Shown piece after piece: positions 14,152 through 23,216 of a DNA stretch of 64,000 nucleotides. How positions within the stretch are numbered: position 1 is the first letter of the stretch; each line of letters starts with the position of its first letter. The position numbers were made by a program, and so were the translations under genes. The notes beneath the pieces are model-generated. The model did no database searches, had not been told where the DNA came from, and saw nothing but the letters and a program-made list of their open reading frames with translations. Source of the DNA: Symsagittifera roscoffensis (taxonomy: Eukaryota > Xenacoelomorpha > Acoela > Convolutidae); the NCBI RefSeq assembly GCF_963678635.1, contig NC_087063.1, positions 2,702,073-2,766,072 of the forward strand, read 5' to 3'.

Positions 14152-15363
14152 CAACCTCACAAGAAGAAGTCTTCCCGGGTGGTTGAAGTGTTTCATCAGA
14201 TACATTTACAATAATTCACATAATAATTTAAGACTGCTTTGATTAAGAATATGTACAAGTATCAATATGGTATGGGTCTATCAAAAGTTATATCGCAATA
14301 ATTTAATAAACTCATAATATTAGAAGCACAGTTTATTAATTCAATTTATAAAACGAGAGAAGATAAATTATTTTAAACTTAAATGGGAGATAATTTTTAA
14401 GCAAGCCACCTTGAGTCGGGGTATGGGAGTTAAAGTGATAGATGATAAGGATAAATTAATGATATCATGATGTATTCAGTTGTCAACTGTAACTAAATTT
14501 CCACGGCAAGAACTGTCGTGTGGAGTAGCTGAATAGTTTTGGTCGTCGTTTCGTTTTAATTTTTGATATCGCTGTCTTCGTTCGTTGTTGCCTTTCATTC
14601 TTTTTGTGCTCGTTTGATGCTGAAGTCTTTTTGATATGAGGCGGTGTGGTTCCAATCGTTGCCTCATAGATTGTGAATTGATTATCAACAACTTAACAGT
14701 GATTTGTTTTGTTGATTTCTTCACGATTTCTTTTGAAAATTTTCAACTAGCTTAGCAATTAGTACTTTATATTACTTGCTAAAAGGTTGATATTTCATTT
14801 ACTGTTCGTTGTCTATTTTTCAGAAGTCTTCTGGTCTTCATCGTATGGGCGTTTTGTGCCTTTATTGGCCTTACTCCCTGAATGAAGGTGATCGACTTTT
14901 TTCTTTGAAAAAGTCAAAATTACACATTTCTACGATGTTTTTGCATTGATCGCGATCATCGTATTGTGTGTAGTGTCTGGCTTTTTTTTTTTTTTTCAGT
15001 TCTTTTCTTCTACTGTAGCTGCACTTCACTCCTATAGGCTATTCAGACAACTTGCTGGTTCGCCTGAGCAAAATTTGGCGTCAGTTAGAGTAGTTGATAA
15101 ATTACTTTTTTTTTTTTTTTCCATTAATTTCGTTTATCTTTTTTTGATATCTTCTTGGCATTCAAGATTCGCGTGTTGTTCTTCAGTATCACTGACAACC
15201 TTTTAGGGTTGCCTAACAAGCACATTGGATGTTTGTTGGCTCATTTGAACGCTTTCTTTCTGAATTTCTGCGAAGATATCCCTCGAATTTTATATTTTTT
15301 CTTGTTTTGCCTATCATAATACATGGGAATAGTGTAAATTGATGTATTTCTCCAAATTTTGAT
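14152..15363 (-). other. 3' untranslated region of retroelement 1, non-repeat part
   Basis: Lies between the 3' LTR and the 172-bp repeat block, downstream of pol. No coding frame on the element's strand is convincing. An integrase would need about 300-400 codons, and no such frame is present here. Confidence 0.65.
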
Positions 15364-16250
15364 CTGCTAGTGGATCGACTTCCTGCCTGTTCCTTATTGG
15401 TGGTCTAATGATTACTGAGCCCAAAAAATTTCTTTCTTCTCTAGCTAATATTTTTGGGGGGAGCAGAATCTTTTTATTCGTAATGTTTAAACGTTGGCAA
15501 CAGGTGGATTTTTCGAGATCTCGCGAAGTTGACTTCTCCTAGTGAGCCGACTTCCTGCCTGTTCCTCATTGGTCGTCTAATGATCACTGAGCCCAAAAAA
15601 ATTGGTTCTTCGTTAGCTAAAATTTTTGGGGGGAGCAGAAACTTTTTATTCGTAATGCTTAAACATGGGCAACAGGTGGATTTTTCGAGATCTCGCGAAG
15701 TTGACTTCTCCTAGTGAGCCGACTTCCTGCCTGTTCCTCATTGGTCGTCTAATGATCACTGAGCCCAAAAAAATTGGTTCTTCGTTAGCTAAAATTTTTG
15801 GGGGGAGCAGAAACTTTTTATTCGTAATGCTTAAACATGGGCAACAGGTGGATTTTTCGAGATCTCGCGAAGTTGACTTCTCCTAGTGAGCCGACTTCCT
15901 GCCTGTTCCTCATTGGTCGTCTAATGATCACTGAGCCCAAAAAAATTGGTTCTTCGTTAGCTAAAATTTTTGGGGGGAGCAGAAACTTTTTATTCGTAAT
16001 GCTTAAACATGGGCAACAGGTGGATTTTTCGAGATCTCGCGAAGTTGACTTCTCCTAGTGAGCCGACTTCCTGCCTGTTCCTCATTGGTCGTCTAATGAT
16101 CACTGAGCTCAAAAAAATTGGTTCTTCGTTAGCTAAAATTTTTGGGGGGAGCAGAAACTTTTTATTCGTAATGCTTAAACATGGGCAACAGGTGGATTTT
16201 TCGAGATCTCGCGAAGTTGACTTCTCCTAGTGAGCCGACTTCCTGCCTGA
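15364..16250. repeat. 172-bp tandem repeat inside retroelement 1
   Basis: About five units of 172 bp. The palindrome CGAGATCTCG recurs every 172 bp (near 15515, 15687, 15859, 16031 and 16203). The first unit is diverged and the later ones are nearly identical. Each unit also contains GTGAGCCGACTTCCTGCCTG and a GGGGGGAGCAG segment. The plus-strand ORFs here are the same frame read repeatedly and are not genes. The block is in the 3' untranslated region of the element, between the pol stop and the 3' LTR. Confidence 0.95.
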
Positions 16251-16494
16251 GTCCTAGTTGGGCCTTGAAGGTATTCCACGGGTTCAAAGCGGTTGCATTA
16301 CGTATATTTCGACTTGGGTGTCAGTTTTTCAGAAAAGCTCAACTTGAGGAAATGAGAGTTTTCTCGAAATTTTATACTTTTTCTGTTTTATTTTGGTTTT
16401 TTCGTGACTTCAATTGTATCGATTGGGTGGTTTTGGAGCTTACATTGTTAAGAATGCATGCATGAACGTTACTAGCTGATATCGTGATTTTTCG

Positions 16495-19400
16495 TCACAC
16501 ATAAATAAAGATTTTGATGTTCGTTTTTTCGAAAATGTCGCAAATTAGGCTGAAAACTCTGCTTTCTTTCAATTTGTCGAGTCCACATCCGATTTTCGGC
16601 ATGGCTATAGCGTTTATTCCCTTCTGCAGTAGCTGCTGCTTCATGCAGTTGAGGCTTCTTGACAAATCGTAGTATGTTGGCTTGTCAAAAAATTGTGGTT
16701 TTGTGACTAAATTCCAATCCAGATTGGGAACTTGTTCGTTTCGTTTCCAATCCTTAACTTCTACTATATCATTATCTTTGTCTTGTTCATTTTTCAAGTC
16801 GAGTACTTCGTGACTCATATTCAGGCCACTGAAAACATCAGCAGGATCAGGGTGTTGTACTGCTGCGATGATTGGTCTCGTTATTCGGACAAAGTTTTGT
16901 GGTTGAATGGTTGCACTAGCTTCCTGTGAGCTTAGCTCTCTCATGACGTTTTCATACAGTCCGAGTTCAAGCAGTTGTGCTCTGAGGTTGTCGTCGATCT
17001 TCTTCTTTTCAGGAAATGCATCATCCATTGAGTGGATCAGGTTGAGAGATGCATCCGGTAGTTTCGCTGTCGTGTCGATTTGTATCTCACGCACTGGTAT
17101 TTTGTCCGTCAATTTCAGTGACAATGAAGCTGATGGGTCAGTTTGCATTCGTGACAAAAAATCTGCTGCATAGTTTGCTTTTCCAGGTATATGAGCGATA
17201 ATGATGTTGAATGACATGACGCGGTCCAAGAAATTCCAAACCGAGGGTGGAATAGTCTTCGCTTGGAAAAATTGTGTTAAGCTTCGATTGTCAGTCAGTA
17301 TTATCACTGGTTTTGATGATCCCCAGATGAAATGAGAAAAATGATCGAGGGCAAAATATAGTGCTAAGAACTCTTTATAGTAGATGGAGAACTTCAGTTG
17401 TGCTGTGTTGAAGAGTCTTGAACCAAATGACACTGGTGCATACGTTTTCATTTCACCTTTGTTGTCAGTTTTCACATAGTCTTCAACCATTAGCACGAAA
17501 CCTGTTCCATGATAGTTTGCATCACATAGTATTACATATAGTAATCCTGGTTTTGGTAAGCGGAGCGTTATGTCCGTTGCCTGAATTAGATCATGTTTTA
17601 GCACTTCGAGACTTTTCTGATGCTCTTCATTTGTTTGAAATGCTATATCTTTTCTGAGTAGGCGATAGAAAGGTATCAGTTTTTCACCTAAGCTTGGCAT
17701 ATAATTCCGGAAGAATTGAACAAATCCGATTAGTCTTTTAACTTGTTTTACAGTTTGCGGCATTTTAATTTTCTTAAGGAACGTCGAAATTTTCTCTTGT
17801 TCAGGTGATATTCCTGCTGGTGTAATTATATTACCAAGGAATTTCATTCGTTGTGTTCCTATTTCACATTTGTTCGGTGATAATTTTAATCCCGATTTCC
17901 TTACACATTCGAAAATTTTTGAGAGGGTCGGTATTAGTTCATCAAAATTATTCACTGCACTTCCTATGTCATCCATGAACTGTGTACATAAGTCGGCTGC
18001 TAAGCATGAGTCAAGATAGTGCCGTATGAATGAACTAAAGCCCGTGACTGATTTGCTTAGACCTTGAGCTAGGCATTTGTATGCATAAGTTCGTGAACCG
18101 AAATTAAATGCCAAAAGTTGGACTGAAAGGTCATCTGCCATTTGCACACAGTGGTATGCTTGCGAACAATCAAGTTTGGTAAACAAGCTCTTTCCTGCGA
18201 AGTGGTTTGATGCATCTGTCATGTTTGAGATCGGAAAGTTGCTGTTGATATAGTCATTCTTCAGTGAATGATTTATTCTTCTGAGGTCAATCAACATCCG
18301 CAATTTACCAGATGGTTTTCGATGTGCAAACAATGGACTGCTATATTTTGAATGTGACAATGTTGTTATAAGTCCATAATAGTGCATTAGGGCAAGTTCC
18401 ACTGTCAATTCTTGTCGCAAGTGTATCGGCGTAGGTGGGCCTTGTGTGTACAAAGGTCGTGTGTGTTCCGGTTTCAGTTTGATTTTGAGGTCGGAATTGT
18501 AACCAACATCAAATCTATGTTTGGCGAAGATGTCCGAAAATTCAACAAGCAAATCTTCTACTTTTGACCTTTGGTCATGTGTCAATACCGAGTTCTCCCA
18601 CTTAAAATTCTTGATAAATGTCAATCGATCTTGAAAGTTCATTTTTGGTTCAATTTTTTCAAGACCTTGAAAATGAAGAATTTGGTCGTAAATGTCACGT
18701 TGGATTTGTGGAAGTAATACAGGGTTTTGACATGTTTCAGGAGTAGGAAACCAAAATTTTTCATACTCAGGTTGACGTTGCAGTTGAGACTGCTGATTAT
18801 CACAATGTTGCTGAATTAGCTCGTTAATGCCCATTTCAATATCGTCTGGATTATTCATTTTTGCAAAAGCAAGCATTTCTGCATCAATTGGTATTAGATT
18901 TTCTGCTTCAGTTAGAGTCAGAATTGAAAATTTTCCAATTTCGGTTTTGAAAGGCAATGTAACATGATGATCAGTGATGTTAAAGGCTGTGATGTATAGC
19001 AGGTTATTTGTCATAACTTCACTAATTGAGGAAGTGAATGCAATTTCGCAATTTTCTTCAAATTCTTTCGATGGCATTACGATTCCGGTTGTTTTTGCCA
19101 TGTCCCGGCATGCGTCCTTTAAATGACATTCCACCAGAATGGTTTGATGCGGAGCTATTGTTTGACGTTTTGTTAGAATTAACGGGAATTTTTTCACTCG
19201 ATTAATTCTTCTAGGCTCGTTTGGAGGTTTTATTTCGTTGATTTGCAGAGTCAAATCTGGGAAATGAAGTAAATTATACTTGGCACAGATATGAATGTGG
19301 TGTTTTTTGTAGAAAGGGTTTCCTAGAATTATTGAGTTGGCTGCATGTAGAACGAGAAAAGATTCTACAAATGTCATGTCTGCCAATTTAAATTCCAGTG

Positions 19401-19794
19401 TTACTTCTGTTTCAATTGGCACGAGTTGTCCTCCTGCCATTCTTACTCTCTTAAGTTTTGATTCACTTATTTTAAGAGGGCGGTATAAAGATTTTTCATC
19501 TTTTAAGTCGTCAAATGTCTGTTTTGAGATGACATTTGCGCAGGCTCCTGTATCAACCAGGGCTCTTCTTTGTAATCCCGATGAGAATCGTAATTTTGTG
19601 TACGTCAAAACTGTTCCTTCCGCAGGAATTACTGCGTAAAGGTTGATTATCTCATCAGGTGGAATTGACGGTTTTGATGATTTAGATGATTGAAATGATT
19701 TGGGGGACTGACTCGGTGGCTTGATTAGTTTTTTGGCTGATTCTGAAACGGAAATGATTGACCGTGTCCTTGTGGTTTTTGTCTCCACCAGCAT
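16495..19794 (-). CDS. pol: Retroelement 1 Pol: protease, reverse transcriptase, RNase H, partial macro domain
   Basis: An open frame of 1099 codons counted from a methionine that lies inside the gag overlap. The product is expected as a Gag-Pol fusion by -1 frameshifting at 19728-19734, which enters this frame about 22 codons in. Visible domains: aspartic protease with DTGA at residues 81-84; Ty3/Gypsy RT at about 440-660 with LFTKLD (Asp542) and catalytic FMDD at 606-609; RNase H at about 750-882 with Asp758, Glu808, Asp835 and Asp878. Integrase should follow, but I see no HHCC finger, no DDE spacing and no GPY/F module. Instead residues about 1025-1099 resemble the C-terminal half of TARG1/OARD1-type macro domains: LVTK (Lys1032), KPTY, MPKIGCGLD (Asp1073) and a final IKIFIYV strand. 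Lys1032 and Asp1073 fall where TARG1 has its catalytic pair. The N-terminal half of a macro fold, with its GAG loop, is not evident. Domain calls to RNase H are firm. The macro call is strong by motif but unverified by search. Confidence 0.93.
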   Translation of the reverse strand: MLVETKTTRTRSIISVSESAKKLIKPPSQSPKSFQSSKSSKPSIPPDEIINLYAVIPAEGTVLTYTKLRFSSGLQRRALVDTGACANVISKQTFDDLKDEKSLYRPLKISESKLKRVRMAGGQLVPIETEVTLEFKLADMTFVESFLVLHAANSIILGNPFYKKHHIHICAKYNLLHFPDLTLQINEIKPPNEPRRINRVKKFPLILTKRQTIAPHQTILVECHLKDACRDMAKTTGIVMPSKEFEENCEIAFTSSISEVMTNNLLYITAFNITDHHVTLPFKTEIGKFSILTLTEAENLIPIDAEMLAFAKMNNPDDIEMGINELIQQHCDNQQSQLQRQPEYEKFWFPTPETCQNPVLLPQIQRDIYDQILHFQGLEKIEPKMNFQDRLTFIKNFKWENSVLTHDQRSKVEDLLVEFSDIFAKHRFDVGYNSDLKIKLKPEHTRPLYTQGPPTPIHLRQELTVELALMHYYGLITTLSHSKYSSPLFAHRKPSGKLRMLIDLRRINHSLKNDYINSNFPISNMTDASNHFAGKSLFTKLDCSQAYHCVQMADDLSVQLLAFNFGSRTYAYKCLAQGLSKSVTGFSSFIRHYLDSCLAADLCTQFMDDIGSAVNNFDELIPTLSKIFECVRKSGLKLSPNKCEIGTQRMKFLGNIITPAGISPEQEKISTFLKKIKMPQTVKQVKRLIGFVQFFRNYMPSLGEKLIPFYRLLRKDIAFQTNEEHQKSLEVLKHDLIQATDITLRLPKPGLLYVILCDANYHGTGFVLMVEDYVKTDNKGEMKTYAPVSFGSRLFNTAQLKFSIYYKEFLALYFALDHFSHFIWGSSKPVIILTDNRSLTQFFQAKTIPPSVWNFLDRVMSFNIIIAHIPGKANYAADFLSRMQTDPSASLSLKLTDKIPVREIQIDTTAKLPDASLNLIHSMDDAFPEKKKIDDNLRAQLLELGLYENVMRELSSQEASATIQPQNFVRITRPIIAAVQHPDPADVFSGLNMSHEVLDLKNEQDKDNDIVEVKDWKRNEQVPNLDWNLVTKPQFFDKPTYYDLSRSLNCMKQQLLQKGINAIAMPKIGCGLDKLKESRVFSLICDIFEKTNIKIFIYV

Positions 19795-21020
19795 TGGCTT
19801 GCCGTATGGTTGAATTTACCACAAATGTCACAGAATTTGGCTGATGCTCGAACCATTGGTTCGAAAGATCCAGATGGAAGTTGAATGTCAGCTTGCGCTG
19901 TCTGAGTTCCATTGAATTGATGTTGTTGTGGTTGCAGGTAGTTCGCGTTTTGCTGTACCTGTGCTGGTTGAATCTGCACCATCGACTGATTTTGCTGCAT
20001 ATTTGGGTACTGTTGGTATTGATACCATGGTGGATATTGCTGAGGTGCAATTGGTCCCATATTTTGGAAATTAGTCTGATTATTGTTAAATCCAAAATGA
20101 TTTTGCCAGTTAGATCTGTTTTTTCCTTTCCTGCCACTTTGCTGCTGTCCAGGCCAATTGTTTTGGTTTTGGTTACCACTGCACTGACTGTTTTGGTTTG
20201 CGTTGTTCTTGTTTTGATGAGAAGGCGGATTCAATTGTTTCTTTGACTGCTCAGTTATTTGTGATCTCATTTCGTTGATCTGCTTCTCAATTTGTTCCTG
20301 ATTTGTGGACAATTTTGTGAGAGCACTGATCAAATTTTCTGAGACTCTGTCGTTTACTTCATTAAATCCGTCTTCCGGGTAGTCTTCGTTTCGGCAAACT
20401 TCTCGGATCATGATCTGCTTCTTCGTCAAATTACACAATTCTTGGACAGTAGTTGCTTGTGGTTGCTCCATCAATTTTGATCGCAGCCAGTTTGGCATTC
20501 CTTTTATGAACAATCGTTTAATTTGTTCATTGCGATTGTCATTTACTGCATCTATTCTTTCTTGTCGTTGTGCAGTTTCTCGGTGAAATCGCGCTGTGTC
20601 TGCTACTAATGGTGCTCCGTTTAATGCAACATCGATTGGGTCGACAGCTGGCAAATCTGGGGTTGGGTACGCTCGTTGCGCTTTATTTGTCAAGTTCACC
20701 AAGAAGTTCTCGGGTGAATCGATTTTAGGATCGTAACGTAGCTGTTCTAATTTCAGTACATGGATTTCTTGAAGCTGGGGATTGCAGAAATGATCCCTTA
20801 GGGCGCCAAGACTATTCTCTACGTTCGCTCGAATTGCTGCTGGCAGCGTTTGGTAGAATCGTAGTGCCGCTTCTCGTAGGTGTAGTTGCAAGAAGTTCGC
20901 TTGCTGACCAGGAGCGATTCCCGCAACTCCGATGTATCCTCGGAACAATTGCTCGAATTGCTGGAAGTCTTCTTTGTCCGTTCCACCGTATGGTGCGACC
21001 GAAATTTGCGCGTGTGCCAT
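19725..21020 (-). CDS. gag: Retroelement 1 Gag
   Basis: 431 codons from an ATG at 21018-21020, the first gene after the leader. The N-terminal two-thirds is alpha-helical in character and contains an LRDHF-like segment typical of retrotransposon gag (capsid) regions. Residues about 260-390 are a Gln/Asn-rich low-complexity stretch. A single CCHC zinc knuckle, C-X2-C-X4-H-X4-C, sits at residues 397-410, consistent with nucleocapsid RNA binding. The gag stop TAA directly follows the slippery heptamer, so most ribosomes should terminate here and a minority continue into pol. Structural role in virus-like particle assembly is inferred from the family. Confidence 0.92.
   Translation of the reverse strand: MAHAQISVAPYGGTDKEDFQQFEQLFRGYIGVAGIAPGQQANFLQLHLREAALRFYQTLPAAIRANVENSLGALRDHFCNPQLQEIHVLKLEQLRYDPKIDSPENFLVNLTNKAQRAYPTPDLPAVDPIDVALNGAPLVADTARFHRETAQRQERIDAVNDNRNEQIKRLFIKGMPNWLRSKLMEQPQATTVQELCNLTKKQIMIREVCRNEDYPEDGFNEVNDRVSENLISALTKLSTNQEQIEKQINEMRSQITEQSKKQLNPPSHQNKNNANQNSQCSGNQNQNNWPGQQQSGRKGKNRSNWQNHFGFNNNQTNFQNMGPIAPQQYPPWYQYQQYPNMQQNQSMVQIQPAQVQQNANYLQPQQHQFNGTQTAQADIQLPSGSFEPMVRASAKFCDICGKFNHTASQCWWRQKPQGHGQSFPFQNQPKN
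19728..19734 (-). promoter_or_regulatory. Programmed -1 ribosomal frameshift site, gag to pol
   Basis: On the minus strand the sequence reads A AAA AAC TAA in gag phase. It is a canonical X XXY YYZ slippery heptamer abutting the gag stop codon. Pol is in the -1 frame relative to gag and is open across this point, so the heptamer accounts for Gag-Pol synthesis. I did not identify a downstream stimulatory stem or pseudoknot by eye. Confidence 0.88.
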
Positions 21021-21642
21021 CTTATTACAGTTGAATGATTATCAGATTTGTGATACAGTTAATGATTGAGCACAGCACTTAGTCGATTTAAGGGGGGCAC
21101 AAGAAAATTTTGCTAGACTTTCCTTATTTTGGATTATTGAACCTTTATGCATCTATTGCTTTTCTGATTTTGGTTATTCTTTCCATCAGGGTTTGCTAAT
21201 TTTTCCGTTACTTCGCTTTTTTTTTTGGTTGGGGAACTTATTAGTTACAATATCAATTTACTGCAAGTGAGTTTTGAGTTTGTTTTTAACTAACTGTTTT
21301 GACGTTGGAAACCTTTCATCTACTTCCTTTTCTGCCTCTTCAGTAGCTCACTTGACATACCATCTGACAGAAGTAGAGAAGCTGTAGGTCACAATCCACA
21401 TGTCTGCTTGTAGATTGGAAAAAGTTGTCAGCTCAGGAGATGTTGAAAAGTTGTGGTTGTCTTCTTTTTTCTCCCTGTCTGTCAGTTGTTCACTGAGTTT
21501 TGCTCTGCTGCCAACATCTGAGCATTGCTGTGCTGATCAAGATGTTTTTTTTTCTGCTTCAGCAAAGTAGTGTTGTCACTTTCTGCTCAAATTATGATGT
21601 TTGGAATCGCCGATGACTGTTTTGAATCCAGAAGTTGAAATT
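21021..21642 (-). other. Retroelement 1 leader (untranslated, gag-proximal)
   Basis: Between the primer-binding site and the gag ATG. No open frame of note. It would hold the packaging signal, which cannot be recognised from sequence alone. Confidence 0.7.
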
Positions 21643-21658
21643 CCCGCGAAAGTCACCA
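21643..21658 (-). promoter_or_regulatory. Primer-binding site of retroelement 1
   Basis: On the minus strand TGGTGACTTTCGCGGG begins at or one base after the 5' LTR end, the standard location and TGG start for a tRNA primer-binding site. The primer tRNA would end CCCGCGAAAGTCACCA. I do not recognise which tRNA that is. If the LTR is taken as 439 bp, the site abuts it exactly. Confidence 0.8.
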
Positions 21659-21659
21659 T

Positions 21660-22097
21660 ATAATATCCCGTATCTGGCGGATGGATAATACGGGTATACT
21701 GTCGTCTACTGTTATGCGAGCTGTTCAATTGGTAATGTTATTTAGCACTACTGGCTATCAATTGTATTTAGATTGGATTCATTATTTAGATATGTCTCGA
21801 GCGGTAAAGACCTATCTTGCTTTAAAGGATGCTGGTTCCGATTCCTAGCTTCTGATATTTCGCAAGTCGATCAGCGCAAGTAAGAGCATGATTGGAATAG
21901 TTTATTAATTTGATCTCTATTCAATTGATTCGTAGCTCGGTATAAATCTCCAATGATTGGTATTAATTACCATCAATGTTTACATAGTTAAATAAATATA
22001 TGATGCAGCTCTATTTTAACATCAAGGTGAATTATGTAATCTATTCGGTTCAGATGGTTAATTAGAATGAATGACATCATGAAGGGATGATGTCACA
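21660..22097 (-). repeat. 5' LTR of retroelement 1
   Basis: 438 bp and the promoter-bearing copy for the minus-strand element. It differs from the 3' LTR only at 21873 by eye, implying a young insertion. A minus-strand AATAAA lies at 21901-21906. Confidence 0.95.
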
Positions 22098-22103
22098 ATG
22101 GCT
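22098..22103. repeat. Target-site duplication, right copy
   Basis: ATGGCT, the partner of 13708-13713. The sequence that follows, CTAGCAGGAGGAAG, continues the unoccupied site seen at 34180 onward. Confidence 0.92.
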
Positions 22104-23018
22104 CTAGCAGGAGGAAGACATCGCAAGCAACAGCACCAGTGTTCTGGAAGGACGAATTTCAGATATCTTCAAAAATAACAGAAAAATAAAATGCTCAAAA
22201 GATTACCAAAATTTCTAGAATTTTATAAATTTCACAGCTCCAGTCAATCTCAACATTTAGACAACCGAAAAAAAAATGCGATTGAAAGTTGTACGGTGAA
22301 AGTGTTGTGCGTCAATAAACAGTACCCAACATCAACTTAGAATGAAACAGAATAAGCATTCAGTAATCTTCAAGTTCGATAATGGATGTGTGAGTAAATT
22401 TGGATCTATTAAACATTTAACCTATCGCAAAAAAAATCAAAACTGTGCACGCTTAACTATTGTATATAGATCTAACTCAAGATTGAGAGATAAAAACTAA
22501 AACGATAACACTACCAACTCTACACCGTACGAAAATATGGAGCTAGATTGTTGGATTCATAATTTGAAAGCATTTCAATAGACAACAGTAAGCAGTAAGA
22601 CCTCAAATTGGTGGCGGTTAATCAGTTCAGATAGCAGGATATCATCAAGTTAAAATGTCCGAAATACATTAGATGAATTTGATGACACTACTCTGGTCAA
22701 ATATTAAGGCGATTATAAAGCACACAAACACATTTAATGATTTCAAATGGATAGAAGATCCATGGATAGATTGGTTCAAAATCTAGAATATTTTCACTTT
22801 TCAAGTTATTATCTTTTGAAATTGAGTTACAGCTGCAGGGTTAACTTTTATTTTCATAATTTTTGGTTATTATCGTTCACATTAAAGGATAGCTTTTTCA
22901 GCCAAGGGACATGATTTTCATGTTCTCAATTAATTCACAATTACTTCAAGTTCGTTCACAATATTTACATTTCTGTTTCCTGTGCAGTCCAGTTTGCTTG
23001 ACTTGACTTGCATTCCTT
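22104..23018. other. Sequence downstream of PLAC8 terminal exon copy A
   Basis: Lies 3' of the minus-strand exon at 23019-23216 and matches 34180-35094 with only about ten differences by eye. It probably contains the 3' untranslated region of the host gene, but no clear polyadenylation signal was found. No other gene is visible. Confidence 0.5.
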
Positions 23019-23216
23019 TTATGGCAGTTCGACCATGTGGGAGAGCTGGTGTTGCATTTGGCACTGTGCACAGGGGTAACAGAATGTGGCGACGCAACAG
23101 TCGTCACAGAGACTTCCGTGGATGCCATACATCATTCTGGTCTTAGTCCTCATGGCCGACAGCGGGTGTGGAGTGAAGCACACTATACACATGCTCTCTC
23201 CCATCCGACTCGCCGC
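23019..23216 (-). CDS. PLAC8-family gene, terminal exon, copy A (distal)
   Basis: 66 codons including the stop, preceded on the minus strand by an acceptor with a pyrimidine tract, TTTGATTTTGCAG|GCGGCG. It is in phase 0, matching the donor after exon 1 at 48095. The exon carries the second half of a PLAC8 domain: MGES, then LCDDCCVATFCYPCAQCQ, whose cysteine spacing is the family hallmark. Its predicted protein sequence equals that of copy B (35095-35292). Reaching it from exon 1 needs an intron of about 24.9 kb that skips copy B. It may be an alternative terminal exon or simply a dead duplicate. Retroelement 1 sits 0.9 kb beyond its stop codon. Confidence 0.75.
   Translation of the reverse strand, partial: AASRMGESMCIVCFTPHPLSAMRTKTRMMYGIHGSLCDDCCVATFCYPCAQCQMQHQLSHMVELP

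Larger units (their letters stand above)
13714..22097 (-). mobile_element. Retroelement 1: complete Ty3/Gypsy-type LTR retrotransposon with macro-domain tail
   Basis: An 8384-bp element read on the minus strand. Order from its 5' end: LTR (21660-22097), primer-binding site, leader, gag, pol, a 3' untranslated region with a 172-bp tandem repeat, LTR (13714-14151). The two 438-bp LTRs differ at one position by eye (13927 G versus 21873 A). ATGGCT flanks both ends (13708-13713, 22098-22103), and the paralogous unoccupied site with a single ATGGCT lies at 34174-34179. This proves both the boundaries and that insertion followed the segmental duplication. Pol has protease, RT and RNase H but no visible integrase, so mobility in its present form would need integrase supplied in trans. 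Gag and Pol frames look intact. Confidence 0.95.

Noticed and set aside
15529-16465. Series of about 73-codon plus-strand frames starting MGNRWIFRD
   Set aside because: They overlap each other at exactly the 172-bp repeat period, lie antisense to the retroelement, and have no homology signature.
19682-20179. 165-codon minus-strand frame overlapping gag
   Set aside because: Out-of-frame shadow of the low-complexity part of gag with no motif of its own.
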